From Puffinus mauretanicus (lineage: Eukaryota > Chordata > Aves > Procellariiformes > Procellariidae), in assembly GCA_023333565.1 (NCBI GenBank), contig JAJKFH010002198.1:806001-870000 (forward strand): a stretch of DNA of 64,000 bases. The letters are read 5' to 3'. Both the position numbers and the translations under genes were made by a program. Under the pieces are notes generated by a model. That model ran no database searches, had not been told where the DNA came from, and saw nothing but the letters and a program-made list of their open reading frames with translations. Of the stretch, positions 12,868-24,804 are shown piece by piece. How positions within the stretch are numbered: position 1 is the first letter of the stretch; each line of letters starts with the position of its first letter.

Positions 12868-13340
12868 CCCCTCCGCAGTGTGGGACTCTACTTTTGCCTT
12901 TGACCTTCACAGGGCTCCTGTCAGCCCATTTCTTGAGACTGTTGAAATCTGTCTGAATAGTAGCCTTGTGTTGCCCATGAATGTGCTGCAAGTCACTCTG
13001 TCCAATTGTCCAAGTCATTAATGAGACATTAAACAGTACTGACCCTGGTAGCGATCCCCGAGATGCTCATGTAGCACCTGGCCACCAGCTGGACTCTGTA
13101 TGCTCACCACAACCCTTTTAGCTCAGTGAGTCATCCAGTTTCTAACCTGTTTTATATGGTTATCCAGTGCACATCTTGCCAATTTCTCTGTAAGGATTAT
13201 ATGGGAGACTGTCAGAAGCCTTGCTAAGATATGCAATATGTTCTGCTTTCCTCTAGTCCACAGTCATCTCACACAGAAGGCATTCAGGTTAATCAAATAA
13301 AATTTGCTTTTGGTAAATCCAAGTTATGTCCACATCATCT
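12868..13340 (-). mobile_element. Ancient, highly diverged CR1 fragment
   Basis: Read on the minus strand this is a decayed piece of CR1 ORF2 reverse transcriptase. Plus-strand landmarks appear in the correct order for an inverted CR1: GGGCTCCTGTCAGCCCATTT (12912; complement of the region before KFNxxKC), CATTAAACAGTACTGACCCTG (about 13026; the LGPVLFN region), GGCCACCAGCTGGACTCTG (about 13080), and GGAGACTGTCAGAAGCCTTGC (about 13203; the AFDTV region). Small insertions and deletions break every frame. It is much more diverged than the other copies. It may extend further toward 13600, but I cannot follow it with confidence. Confidence 0.7.
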
Positions 13341-15927
13341 TCCTCACTTGCTGCCTTCCCTCTTGAAGTATGAAAAGTTTGACCACTTGCCATCTCAGTG
13401 GCTGATTCCTGAGCTTCATCTAATTTTAACTGTGGGAAACGTTTGCCATTTCCAACTCGAAGAAAGAAGTGGATGTAAATTCCTCCCTTGTACCTGCTCT
13501 TTAGTGCAGCTGGCTATTACCTTCACAGGATGACTCCCAAGACAAGCTGTCTGTAATTAGACTAACTGTTACTCTGATTAAGAGGTTTGAGACCATATTT
13601 GTGACTAATTTTTTTGTATTAGAGAAAGGAGTATCTAACAGTAGCAGTGCTACTTTGAGACTCAAGATGTTGACTAATTTCCCTCATCTGCCAGAATTTT
13701 CTTCTGTTGCAAAGTTAGCTTAGCTCAACTTCCTTGAAGCTTGCCTGGTACCAGGAAAATGCCTACTCTTTGAAAGAGCGATGGAGCTGAGCTGAGCAAT
13801 GAAATGTTGAATTTTGACTTCATTATGAATTTATATTCAGTTTCTAGATTGAGTCTCCTAAAGTTGGCCTAACCTAAAGAAATGTTTTGGGCATAGACAG
13901 GGAATAAGATCTCAGGACAGTGTTTGACTTACTACTCCTTTTAAAGATAGAGTGAAAACAGGCTTTGTTTTTTCCATGTGACCTTGGGCAACTCATTTCT
14001 CTGCATGTATAGTGGGCTAATAGCATCACTCAGCTTTTTATAAGGGTTGTGAGGATATATCCAGTGAAGATGATAAAATATACATATGGCAACTTTTGAA
14101 CCATATGAATACTTTAGATAAATGATAATATCACATTTTTCATTTCAGCTCCCCAGAATAGATGGTACACTGGCAATTTTAGATGCAAATCTATGCATGT
14201 CTCATCTGGTCCAGTGGCAGGTTGATATTGAGAAATGATGTCTAGCTCCTTGAGTTGCAGGGTCTGCCATCTTCCTTGTGTTGCTGCTAGTAACCATGTG
14301 GCCAGAGGCTAAGCTGACCAACTTGCTGATTTTTACAGAAAATTTATTTACTTTTCTTCCCAAATGAAATTGGGAATTGGGAAACTTTCTTTCAGATAGG
14401 TGAGCTGATCTAGCAATCATGTTGCTGCAGGGTGAGCCAAATTTGATCTAGAAGAAGGAGCAGGAATGTGAGAAGAGGAGGAGAGCTGATCAGAAACCTC
14501 CCTTTTGATGGTTGATATACTTGGGTTGGTTGAAATGCAAAGAAAAATAGCATCTTCAGGGATGTGTTTGACTTCATCATGGCCTCTTACAGAGTATTCT
14601 TTGTTGGTCTCTGTCTCTTTCAGGGTAGGAATCTATATGGCTGCAGCCCAAGGTTGCAGGCTATTGCAATACACAATGATATTTGAGAACAGATTACTTC
14701 AATTACCTCTTTGTTCCATGTCAATATCAAAATTAACCATTATCCAGGTAGCTTTCAGAAAGTAAAATTCTACTTAGCCAAATCCAAAGCATTACAGGGA
14801 AAATATTTCCCAAAATGACAAGACTAGGTTACTTCTGTAGACCTGCCTTCTTGCTTCCAAGGTAGGGCTCTGACTTGCTTGGAAGTTCTTGAATTTAGAA
14901 GATGTGTCCTCACTGCTTTGCAGAACATGGGGAACAGAGAGCAAACTGAAGCATATCATCGCATTTTTGACAGGTGGAAGCTTAAATGCTATCATATTAC
15001 GTTAGCATTTTTCTAGGACTCCTTCTTAGACTTGTTTGTCTGAACAAGGGCTTTTGTTTGGCTGCAAGGTGAATTTGAGCTCAAGGACAGTCTGGGTCCT
15101 GGTTTTGAAAGGCAATAGTAGTATGAACAACTACTAATAAAATCTGCTTCAGAGAACCTTAATTTGACTTTATGCAGATTTTTTGCCTTCAATCTTCTAG
15201 CATATTGATTTAGCTATTGTTTTGTCTCAGGAAGGGTGAAACTTTGAAGCATGTGTTATTGAACTGTTTTGATTGAACTTGTCTTGCTAGTACAAATTCC
15301 TAATGTTACTTACCAGTCAGTTCATTTCCCACATAAAGTGCTTCTTATCTGGCTCCTTTAAGGAGTGCACTTATTAAAACATAGGCATACATGACACACA
15401 CATTGCAATAACTCTTTTATAGCATTTATTACTATTTACATACTCTGTGTGGCCATAGCTTCTCACAGCAAGTTAGGAGGCTTATCCTCAAATATTTAGA
15501 TAAACAGTGCAAGATGTTATTGGAGACACTGGAGTAAAAGAATTATGTCAAGAAATGTGGATCTGCAGACACAGTGGATGTTCTAAAAATTGCTTCCATG
15601 GTGTATGGTCTTCATAATATTAGATGGAAAAGTTGATGTAAAAATGAAAAACTGTAAATTGAGCCAGCCTGATCTGCTTGCTCTATTAAGAATAACTTCA
15701 TGCGACTCCGTTTTAAAAGTAGAATCTTCCAATGGAAAAATCCAGAAGCATTGTAATTCTTGTTCTTTCTTATGCTTGAGGGGAAAAAAAACCCCTAACC
15801 TCTGAGCTGTTCTTTATTTCAATACCAGATTAGCAAAATACTGAACATAGCCAAGCTCTGTATGTGGGTTCTGCTCTCAGAACATACAGTGTAAAATAGA
15901 CTAGTTTTTGCTAGTTATCTTTCACAG
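13341..15927. other. Unique non-coding sequence
   Basis: No gene or recognised repeat. It holds one short open segment behind a good acceptor-like tract (14149-14220; weak donor GTTGAT) that I do not accept as an exon. The last 100 bases lead into the pyrimidine-rich acceptor of the exon-like segment at 15928. Confidence 0.55.
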
Positions 15928-16011
15928 AAATACTTGAAGAAGAAGAAAAGCATAAAGAAAACCTAGAAAACTTGGATCAGGGAGGAAAGAAGCTCAATGC
16001 AGAAAGCTCCT
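15928..16011 (+). CDS. Candidate internal exon (84 nt), unrecognised gene
   Basis: A good acceptor (CTAGTTATCTTTCACAG ending at 15927) and a consensus donor (GTAAGT from 16012) flank an 84-nt segment that is open for 27 whole codons in the frame starting at 15930. It enters with two bases of a split codon and leaves with one (phase 1 in, phase 1 out). The peptide is acidic and helical, including LEEEEKHKENLENLDQ followed by GGKKLNAESS, like coiled-coil or linker sequence. I do not recognise the protein. A-rich chance sequence can give such a reading, and pseudo-exons outnumber real exons in vertebrate introns, so this is only a candidate. Its exit phase matches the entry phase of the segment at 34957-35041, which slightly raises the odds that both are real. 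Confidence 0.3.
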
Positions 16012-16034
16012 GTAAGTAAACTCACTGCTGTGAC

Positions 16035-17170
16035 TTCACAGAATTACAGAACGGTTGAGGTTGGAAGGGACCTCTGGAGGTCACCTTGTCCAACACTCAT
16101 GCTCAAGCAGGACCACCTAGAGCAGGCTGTTCAGGACCATGTCCAGGCGGCTTTTGAGTATATCCAAGGATGGAGACTTCACAACCTCTCTGGGCACCCT
16201 GTGCCAGTGCTCAGTCACCCTCACAGTAAAAAAGTGTTTCCTGATGTTCAGATGGAACCTCCTGTGTTTCACTTTGTGCTCATTGCCTCTAGTCCTGTCA
16301 CTGGACACCACTGAGAAGAGTCTGGCTCCATCTTCTTTACATCCTCCCTTCAGATATTTGTACACATTGATGAGCTTGCCCCCGGTTCCCCGAGCCTTCT
16401 CTTCTCCAGGCTGAACAGTCTCAGCTCTCTCAGCCTTTCCTCATAGGAGAGATGCTCCAGTCCCTTAACCATCTTCATGGCCCTTTGCTTAACTGTCTCC
16501 AGTAGCTCCATCTCTCTTTTGTACTGGGGAGCCCAGAACTGGACACAGTACTGCAGGTGTGGCCTCACCAGCGTGGAGTAGAGGGGAAAGATCACCTCCC
16601 TTGATCTCTGGCAATGCTCCTTCTAATGTAGCCCAGGATACCATTGGCCTTGTTTGCCACAAAGGCACATTGCTGGCTCATGTTCAACTTGGTGTCCACC
16701 AGGGTCCCCAGGGCCTCTTCTGAAAAGCTGCTTTCCAGTAGGGTGCTGCCAGCATGTACTGGTACATGTACTGATGGGGGTGTTCCTCTCCAGGTGCAGG
16801 ACTTTGCACTGCCCTTTGTTGAACTTCATGAGGTTCCTGCCAGCCCATTTCTCCAGCCTGTCGAGGTCTCTCTGGATGGCAGCACAACCCTCAGGCATAT
16901 CAGCCACTCCTCCCAGTTTTGTATCACCCGCAGTCTTGCTGAAGGAATACTCTGCCCCATCATCCAGATCATTGATGAAGCTGTTGAATAGGACTGGACC
17001 CAGTATCTGCCTCTGGGGCACATCACTAATTAATGGCCTTCCACTAGATTCCATATCACTGATCACCATGCTCTGGGCCTGGCCCTTCAGCCAGTTTTCA
17101 GTCCACCTCGCTGTCTGCTTCCAGCCCATATTTCATCCCTATGAGGATCTTATGGGGAAACTGTGAAAGA
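16035..17170 (-). mobile_element. CR1 LINE, 5'-truncated
   Basis: The element lies inverted. Its 3' end is at about 16035 (TCACAGAATTACAGAA, then GGTTGAGGTTGGAAGGGACC) and its truncated 5' end is at about 17170. Homology runs from the 3' UTR through the C-terminal block of ORF2 into the reverse transcriptase palm. The 3' end differs from the copies at 789-2005 and 32901-33532 (GGTTGGAAGGGACC rather than GGTTGGACTCGATGATC), so it belongs to another CR1 subfamily. It starts only 23 bp after the donor of the exon-like segment at 15928-16011. Confidence 0.93.
16117..17168 (-). pseudogene. CR1 ORF2 reverse transcriptase fragment, disrupted
   Basis: Minus-strand reading from about 17129 gives reverse transcriptase palm sequence ([31 protein letters not shown]). 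The catalytic motif reads [11 protein letters not shown], where CR1 normally has FADD, so one catalytic aspartate is gone. Frames then shift near 16735-16790, where ACATGTAC/CAGTACATG-like units appear slightly duplicated. The C-terminal part continues as [25 protein letters not shown] and [15 protein letters not shown] blocks (16595-16350, changed in places) and ends at 16117-16365. At least two frameshifts and the lost catalytic residue make it non-functional. Confidence 0.88.
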
Positions 17171-20100
17171 CCAAATACAAAACCATGTTTATGCTTGAAC
17201 AAATCTATAAAACCAAAACAAATTACCACCTCATTTCATTTTTCTAAAGTCACTGGAGTAATTATTTAAACCAACAGGCGGTATTTGACAGATAGTTACT
17301 AACACGTTTGGTTACATTTCTATGTAACTTAATGAAAAAAAATATTTTATAAAATTGTAGCCTACATATGCAAACAATGTGGCACAGAGACCTATTAACT
17401 AATAGCTATTGCACCGGTGAAAGATCACTTAATAAAAATACATGTAATAGGTGTATTTTATACAACTTTTTCTCAGAATGTAAAGGTTGCTTTGCTGGGA
17501 AATGTGAAAAAGAAAAATGGTGTAATAAGATAGTGTACATACTTGCTATCAACTCTTAAAATAGTGTATGTTTCATAGGTAGATCATTAGAAACACACCC
17601 TTGAAATATGTCCCTCTCTTAAGTAAATCACAAAAAAAACAAGACTGAAAGGAAGATTAAGAGTCACATAGTCCATGCTTATGCCTCTGGACTGCAATAA
17701 CAAACTAAGTGTAATACTTAATTGTGGATGAAGTTATATTTTAGGCATCAGGATAAAGAATGAAAATAGTGGCTTCTGGTAAGAAAATATTTAGAACTTA
17801 CTATTCTTGCATTTTTGCTGTCCAGAATTATGACTGATGTATCTAGTCTTTTTCATTACAGTTCATATAAAAATGATGAAATTATGTTCTTTGCTTACAA
17901 ATTTACCAAGTCCCTGTGGGTTATTAATACATTTATTAGTATTTTAATGCTCAGTTTTACTGTTTTATCTTGAAATAAGCTAAAGAAGTTCAGTTCAAAG
18001 AAAGTGCTGCCTCTCATACGCAAATGTAGCCTGCAGTATAATCGTACTAGGATTTTGAAATAAAGCAAGTGTGTAAATTGTTTCTCAGAACATAGAGTAA
18101 GCTCACCCTTACTGTTAATGTGTTTTTCTGCTAACGTGCCTTATCTTCCTGTCTGTTTGTGCCTGTTTATTTCTCTGGAACATAATCCAAAGCCATTGAA
18201 AACTGTCTGTTCCAATGAACTTGAGATCAAGGCCTTAAAATTCTCCATTTTAAGCTCTGCAGGAAGAAATGTTGATGGCTTATGTAGTGCTGATTACTGT
18301 TTTGAGGGCTTTAGGCTGTGCTTCATTTTTAGGAGTATATTCAGCACAGATACTGACTTATTTTAAAGTCCTTTAGTCTGGCATACTTTTAAATAGAGAT
18401 CTTTTCTTTATATGTGTATTGTATTACAACTACTTGAGGGGTTGGGGTTTTGGGTGTGGGGTGTTGCTTGTTTTGTTTTTTTTTTTCTTTCTATTTAAAC
18501 GTGAATGGGTAACGCTATACTTATACTATACCTTTTTTTCCCCTCTAGTAAAAGGAAACACTCTATAATAACAGAAATCCGTGTTTTACCTAAGGCTATA
18601 AAACAGAAACCTCACATAATTACATGATGTTTTTGCAGAAAATGAACGTTATATTTTTCCCATAAAAAATAAATTTTGATGCAAGTAGGGCATATAGTTT
18701 TAAGTACTTTTACACTTCTGTGAGTCTGCATGCTGAAGCAAGCAAGTAGTTCATTATTTTAAAAATAAAATAAAAAAAGTCACAAAGATTAACTGTACTG
18801 CCTTCCTACGACCCCTTCCTAACACCCACCTTGAGCTAGTCAGGGGATTTAAAACCTGTTTAGGTTCTGCACTGCTTGCCATCTGGGGTCGCGACGTTTT
18901 CAGTGCTTATAGACTTGGAGTGCTGCAGAATAGGCAGTCGTGCAGTAGGTGAGGGACAGTATAAATCAGGCTATATTCGAATGAACCATTGTGATGGCTG
19001 CACTCCTATTCTTCAGACAGGTAATTCTATTGTTTCTGTTTTTCAGAAAATTGGAGTCATTGGGTCAACATTCTTCATTAAGATAGGTGCTGAAAAAGAA
19101 ACTTTGTTGGTAAAAATTTATTGTTATCCATCAGCAATTGTAGTTTTTGTCTAAGTAAGATGGAGACTAGGTAAAAATGTATGAATACAGTAATTCATAG
19201 AATGATTGACTGTCTTGGGTGATAGATTGCAACAAGTATGCTTTGCTTACAAGTATATCAGACAACACCTATTTTATGTTCATGCTCGTCAAACTTCTAT
19301 TACAGAAAGGTTTGTTTTTAACTTTTGTTGCTGTTCCATTTTTGGTTTGGGTTTTTTTTTTTTTTTCCCCTTGAACAATAGTGATTTGTCTTCCACCTCT
19401 GTGCAGGCACATACGCAAGTTAAAACAAAAACAACCATTCTTTTCTCCTTTAGTAATGCCTTCATACTACTTCAGGTTACAGGCTTCCTCTTTCTTCCCC
19501 TTCTTTTAGGGATGCAATTATACCTTTTTTTTTATTGCATGTAAAATATATGTGTGTATAATACAGAGTTTAAGTCTTTTACATAGCTACAGATTTGGTC
19601 ATGTTGTGACAGATGCCCAAAGGATAATGTTACGAATATATGTAGGAAAGTATGAAAACCATGTCTTTACTTTGGATAGAAGGAGAATCCAAATAAACAG
19701 TTTCAGATGATTTACTTTATCTCCACAGTTAGAAAATCCCTTTGCCTCAGGAGACTTTAATAGCTACTTTATATAATATCTAATATGTATTCAATGGTTG
19801 GAAAATGTGAAGTATAACATTGGAGCATCTGCTTATTCTGGTGAGGTTGTTTTGTGTTTTTTATCCAACTGAAAAAGTTGTTTTGGTTCAAACTGAGTAG
19901 TCAACATGTGATGAACTCACTCCACCTTTGAAGACACACCTTTGAAGGCATCTATCATCAATTTTGCAGTTCTGGTAGCAGTGAAGATGCAGAGACTTGG
20001 CTATGGGGTTACCCTGTGAATGAGTATTCAGAGACGGGCTGGATTCACAGATTATAGGGACAAAGCTGGTCAGGTTCCAGGCTCACTGTGTGACACAGTC

Positions 20101-23100
20101 ATACTTCATGAACACGATATGGATGTATCCTAATCCCACAGAAATGAAATTATTTGTCTGAGAGCGTATAGAGGAAGTTGGAGGTCACCTTTATATTTTT
20201 AACAGCATACTGTATAATAATAGGGATTAGTGTTCTATACCGAGATTAGGACCTTTTAAGCCGTGCAGTGCGCAAATGCAGCGAGAGACAGGGCTCGTCA
20301 TGAAGGCTAAGGAGATGGAATAAAGGCACAGAATGGCAATTTGCCTTGCTCAGTTTGTTGGTTTTGGATTTAAATTAGTTCTTTTATTCCTAGATTGGTG
20401 TCCTAGCCACTATATTTCACTTTTTGGCTTGTCTGTCTTTATTGCAAGTGTCTGTAAGATGAGGCACCCTGGCCTCGGTTTTCATCTGTCCCTGGCACTT
20501 GCACAGACTATGTCTACAATAGCAAGTAGTACAGAGCAATATAAGCAGATACTTAAAGCAAAATATTTGGTGCTAAGGCTGAGTGTCCATGCTGTACACA
20601 TTTGGGAGGTTTAAATAGGACTAGCTCTAGTCTGGTTCCATTGACTGAACACCTATTAGCAGTTTTTGAGTATTAGTTGCACTCCTGAAATGCATGTGCG
20701 GGTTTAATCCAGGTAAATCCAGCAGCATATTCCTAGATCACTCTGTGAAACAAAGTGAAGTGGGGATTATGGTGGCTGTCCAGAAGACTATTGTAGAAGG
20801 AGTGAGTAATCTGTATGATAGCAAATTCAGGTGTATGCCTCCCTATCATGAATACAGTGTGACTGCTAGGTACTTAAGAGATGTGTGTTTAATCAATGTG
20901 CAAATATTATATGTACCTGTTCCCAGGAACTGTTGGTTTATTAATGAGATAAGAGTATTAGGGTCTACCACCATGGTGCTCTTGAAAGCTAAGTCCATAT
21001 TCCAGACTTGATTGCTATCAGTGATAGATGAATCTGCATTGTAAGCAAGACCCTATAAAAATGCAAGTGAACGTAGAATTGGTCAGCCTCACCGTGGCAA
21101 AGATCAGTGCATTGTGCCATGCCCTGACCAGAGGTCCATCCAATGCTGTATCATCTTGGAGTTCCTAGAATCAGAAGAGACATGAGATTTTTTTTTTTAA
21201 CTAGTTGCCACTTTTTTTCTGGAATATTAATAAATGGTTACCTGTCTTGAAAGGGTTTCTTCCCTTTGTACTGGATCCAGTACAAGACAGGGATAGTCAG
21301 GAGACTTGTATATTTACAGAAGTAGACTCCTGAAGCAACCTAAAATGCTAATTTAGATATACCCATCATATAGCCAAAAAAATTAAGGTCTTCAGGAAAA
21401 CAAAGTAAGGCTTACATTTGCATAGTAGATCTTACAATTTCACTTCATGGGGTTGAAGCTTTAGTCCTTAGGTTGGGGAGGGTCTGTTGGTCTTTTTCTA
21501 CACAAATATATTCAATTTTCTTCTCAAATCAGGACTGAATTAGCTGGAGATTCTCCAGTGTTCAGAGGGCTCAATAAAGCTTTGAAAATAGCCTACTCAA
21601 AAGCGATCAGAAGAGATTTCTAAGAGGAGTATATCCACGTATAACTTTCTTTTCTAAGAGACTGTTTTTCATGAAGGAATGAACTACTTTGTTTTGAGAC
21701 TGAGAGCAAACCCAATCTGTAGTTTTGGTTGGTTGGTTGGTTTTTTTTAATTACGGAGAAGGGAAATTTAGAGGTCCTTTTAGACAATGTTGCATCTACT
21801 GTGGAATGTGCCCCGGGAGAAGAGATGAAAAGATGTGCTTCTCATAGTTGCGATCTCTTATCTGGAAAAGCTTTAGGTTCCTGAAAGCCAGGATAATGTA
21901 GCCCTAAAGAAAGATAGAGACAGAATGTAAAAGATGTGTCAACAACTACCTCCAAATATTAAGAGATCAGAATATAATCCAAATGTAATTTATTTAATTT
22001 TAAAGGCTAAATAAAGCAAAAAAAAAAATCAAAGATTTAGATTTGTGGAAAGAAATTTGTGACTCAGTCTAGGCTGATTCATGGTTTTTAATAGTTCCTG
22101 TAAACTATGTGGGCATGCTGTGGCTTTGTCTCCAGTTAGTGGTCAAACTATTTATAGCAGATTCAAAGACTGATACTATCTTAAGGAAATTTATATTTTC
22201 AGGAAGCTTTATTGTGTTGGCTACAGAAATGTTATGTGTAATCCTTGTAAATGATGGAAATAGTTATGTTTCCCATCTCCCCCCAAAAAAGAATTATCAA
22301 GGTAGGAAGTGTTTTGTGTAACATACAAAGGATTTTAATTGATTTAACAATTAAATCTGAGCATTGGATCTTTCAGATTCTTCGTTCGAGAAGAGATGTC
22401 TGTCTGAGGACACAGTGATGCTTTTTGGGACAAACTTCTCTGTGCTGTAAAGCAATGAGTGTGCAGCAATCAGCTGCAATGTGGAGGTGGCTCCAACCAT
22501 GTTCTCACTATTCAGATGTGTGACTTGTAGATTCTTGAGCTCCTTGTGTGAGTTATTGGGCTCTGTTCCTACTGAAGCTTATCCAGATGAGGCTGAAAAG
22601 AAGATCACAGCACTCAACAAATGTAACGTGGACAGCACTGCTGGATGCTACTCTTGCTGTTTAGTACACCCCTATGTTTAGTAGTCATAGTTTTTGGACG
22701 TTGTCATTGGAATCTTCCAATGCTTTATCTGTTTTTTTTTGTTCCTGATGAATTTTCTGGTTTAGGGGTACTTTGTGACCCCTCTTTCATACACAGGTGA
22801 AAATTGTTTACTTTTCCTAGCTCTGGTCAACAATTTTGATCTGGCAAAAATAAGCATTTAACATGGCTGATATATGTTTGGTATGTAACATTTTGCAAGT
22901 CATTCTTCTTTGTGTTCAGATGTGGTTTTCCTTTCCCTGCATTTTGAAATCCAGTAATTCTTAACAGTAGAATTAAACAGCCTCTTCAGGAATGCACTAG
23001 ATGTGTGAGTCAACAGCGGAAAGCAGTAGCACTGTGATTTAGTTGTAAAATTTCAGAGAGAGGAGTTGGCCACTGCTCTGCAGAGTTTTGTGCATCACCT

Positions 23101-24234
23101 GGGAAAGGATGTTCTTAGTGTTTTGCAGGTAAGCAAATGGCATCAGGGCTTCTTTAATGTGGCGGGGTATTGGTTTTGTCATCCGAAGAGCTGTTTCCCA
23201 AAGGAAGAAAGGGAGAGATTAAGACTTCATTCTTCAATGTGTGGGATTCTATATATTCCTCAGCCCTTAGTTTTTCAAAAGTGATTTTTTCCTGACAGGT
23301 CAAGCTGAGGTCACTCTCAATCTCATCAAGGCCATATTTTTCAGTTGTGTAAACAAGTGGAGCACAGCAATAAGTGAAACACAGCGGAAACTACTGAGGG
23401 TGTATGTGTGCTATAGCAGCAAAGAATTTGGCCAGGAAGGATACCCAGGCCTTAATTACCTCTTGGAACTAACTTGATGCCTTAAAATCATTAGGTGATG
23501 AAGCCATTAATGATCTTAAGCTGTGCCTTCTGTTCAGCTTGACCCGTAATAAGTTCATTAAGTTATTCATTACCCAACATTAAATTTCTGAACAGTAGCT
23601 TTCAGCTACACTGCAAAAATGTGGGTATCAATCTAAATTATTATAAATGCATATTATTCCTTTCTTCCTCTGCCAGTGCAGTATAATGACTGTATGCACC
23701 AGGCACACAGTATGTTCTTGTTCTGCCTCATGCTTCACTGTACAATGTTTTTAAGTTTGCTACTCAACCACTGTCCAGACACTTCCTGCTAGCCTGAAAA
23801 ACACAGCCTTACAAACAGATGATCATCTCTCATCTGGAAGATCTGTTCAGAGAAGTAAAGCTGCTTTGGTTTTGGTTTTTTTGCTACCTTATTGATCAGC
23901 TCTTTCTCACTCTTGTTTCCTAATTACAACTATTGATGTCATCTTACCAGCTGACTCCAGGCAATCATTAGAAACATTTCATTTCAAAAGCAAGCAATGT
24001 TTTGGCTGCAAAGAGCAAAGCTAAGAATATTCATGTGTTAAGTTATATCTGATTTTAATAATTTACTTCTCCATAGTGTCTTTTGAGTTAACATCAACTC
24101 TGTCTATGACGGCTTCAGGCAGATAGCAACATTCTCTCTCATGTTAAGACCTTGCAAGTACGTGAAGCTGTCCATGTTATCCAGGTTGCTCCCTTTTTCC
24201 TGTCTACTGGCATGACAGTCAACTTTGTTGCAAA
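17171..24234. other. Unique AT-rich non-coding sequence
   Basis: About 7 kb with no recognised element or gene. Minor features are poly-T at 19352-19366 and a short TTGG repeat near 21726-21740. Three splice-flanked open segments were noticed (19047-19109, 22377-22446, 23057-23128), but they have weak sites or phases that do not connect to the exon-like segments elsewhere, so they are not called. Confidence 0.55.
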
Positions 24235-24804
24235 ATAGTTCTACCGTGTCCAACTGGGATGTAGTTAATTTTCTTTACAGAACTGTGTTTTGTGTTTTGG
24301 ATGCATGGCTAAAACAGTGTTGATAATGCACTAATGTTTTGGCTATTGCTGAACAGGGCTTGCACAGCACAAAGGCCTTTGTTTCTCACTGGCCCCTCAA
24401 ATTGAGTAGGCTAGCATGGGAAAGAGGTTAAGAGGGGATACAGCTGGGACAGCTTACTCACATTGACCAGAGGGGTATTCCATACTATATGATGTTATAC
24501 TTGGCAATAAAAACCGGAGGTAGAAGAAGAAGAGGGAGTGGTTGTGTGTGAGTGACTTCCATGGTGGTCATTGCTCAAAGACTGTCTGGACATCGGTCTG
24601 CTTGTGGGAGGTCCTTTGAGTCACTTGCTGGTTTGGGGGTGGGGTGTCCCCTCTTTCCTTCACCTGTTAAGCTGTCTTTATTTGATCCACAAGTTTCCTT
24701 GCTTTGTTCTTCCTATTCTCTCCCATGTGCCACTGAGGGGGGGAAGTGAGTGAGCGGCTGTATGGGTGTTTGTCTTCTGATTAGGGTCATCCCACCACAA
24801 TAGC
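24235..24804 (+). mobile_element. Solo ERV-type LTR, second family
   Basis: About 560 bp (24240-24799), recognised from landmarks typical of a common bird LTR family: GGGATGTAGTTAATTTTC near its start, GTATTCCATACTATATGATG (24475), a TATA-like CAATAAAAACCGG (about 24507), GCTGTCTTTATTTGATCC (24670) and GTGAGTGAGCGGCTGT (24747), ending CCACCACA at 24799. The flanks are ATAGT (24235-24239) and ATAGC (24800-24804), a 5-bp duplication with one mismatch. The start TC instead of TG and several changed landmarks show that it is old. No internal retroviral sequence is present. Open frames inside it are meaningless. Confidence 0.82.

Noticed and set aside
14149..14220. 72-nt open segment after CATTTTTCATTTCAG
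   Set aside because: The donor GTTGAT is poor, two frames are open, and the phase does not lead into the segment at 15928-16011.
19047..19109. 63-nt open segment after TGTTTCTGTTTTTCAG
   Set aside because: The donor GTAAAA is weak and the phase does not connect to the other candidates. Treated as a pseudo-exon.
23057..23128. 72-nt open segment with a GTAAGC donor
   Set aside because: The acceptor tract is weak, and in the phase required after the segment at 15928-16011 it contains a stop.
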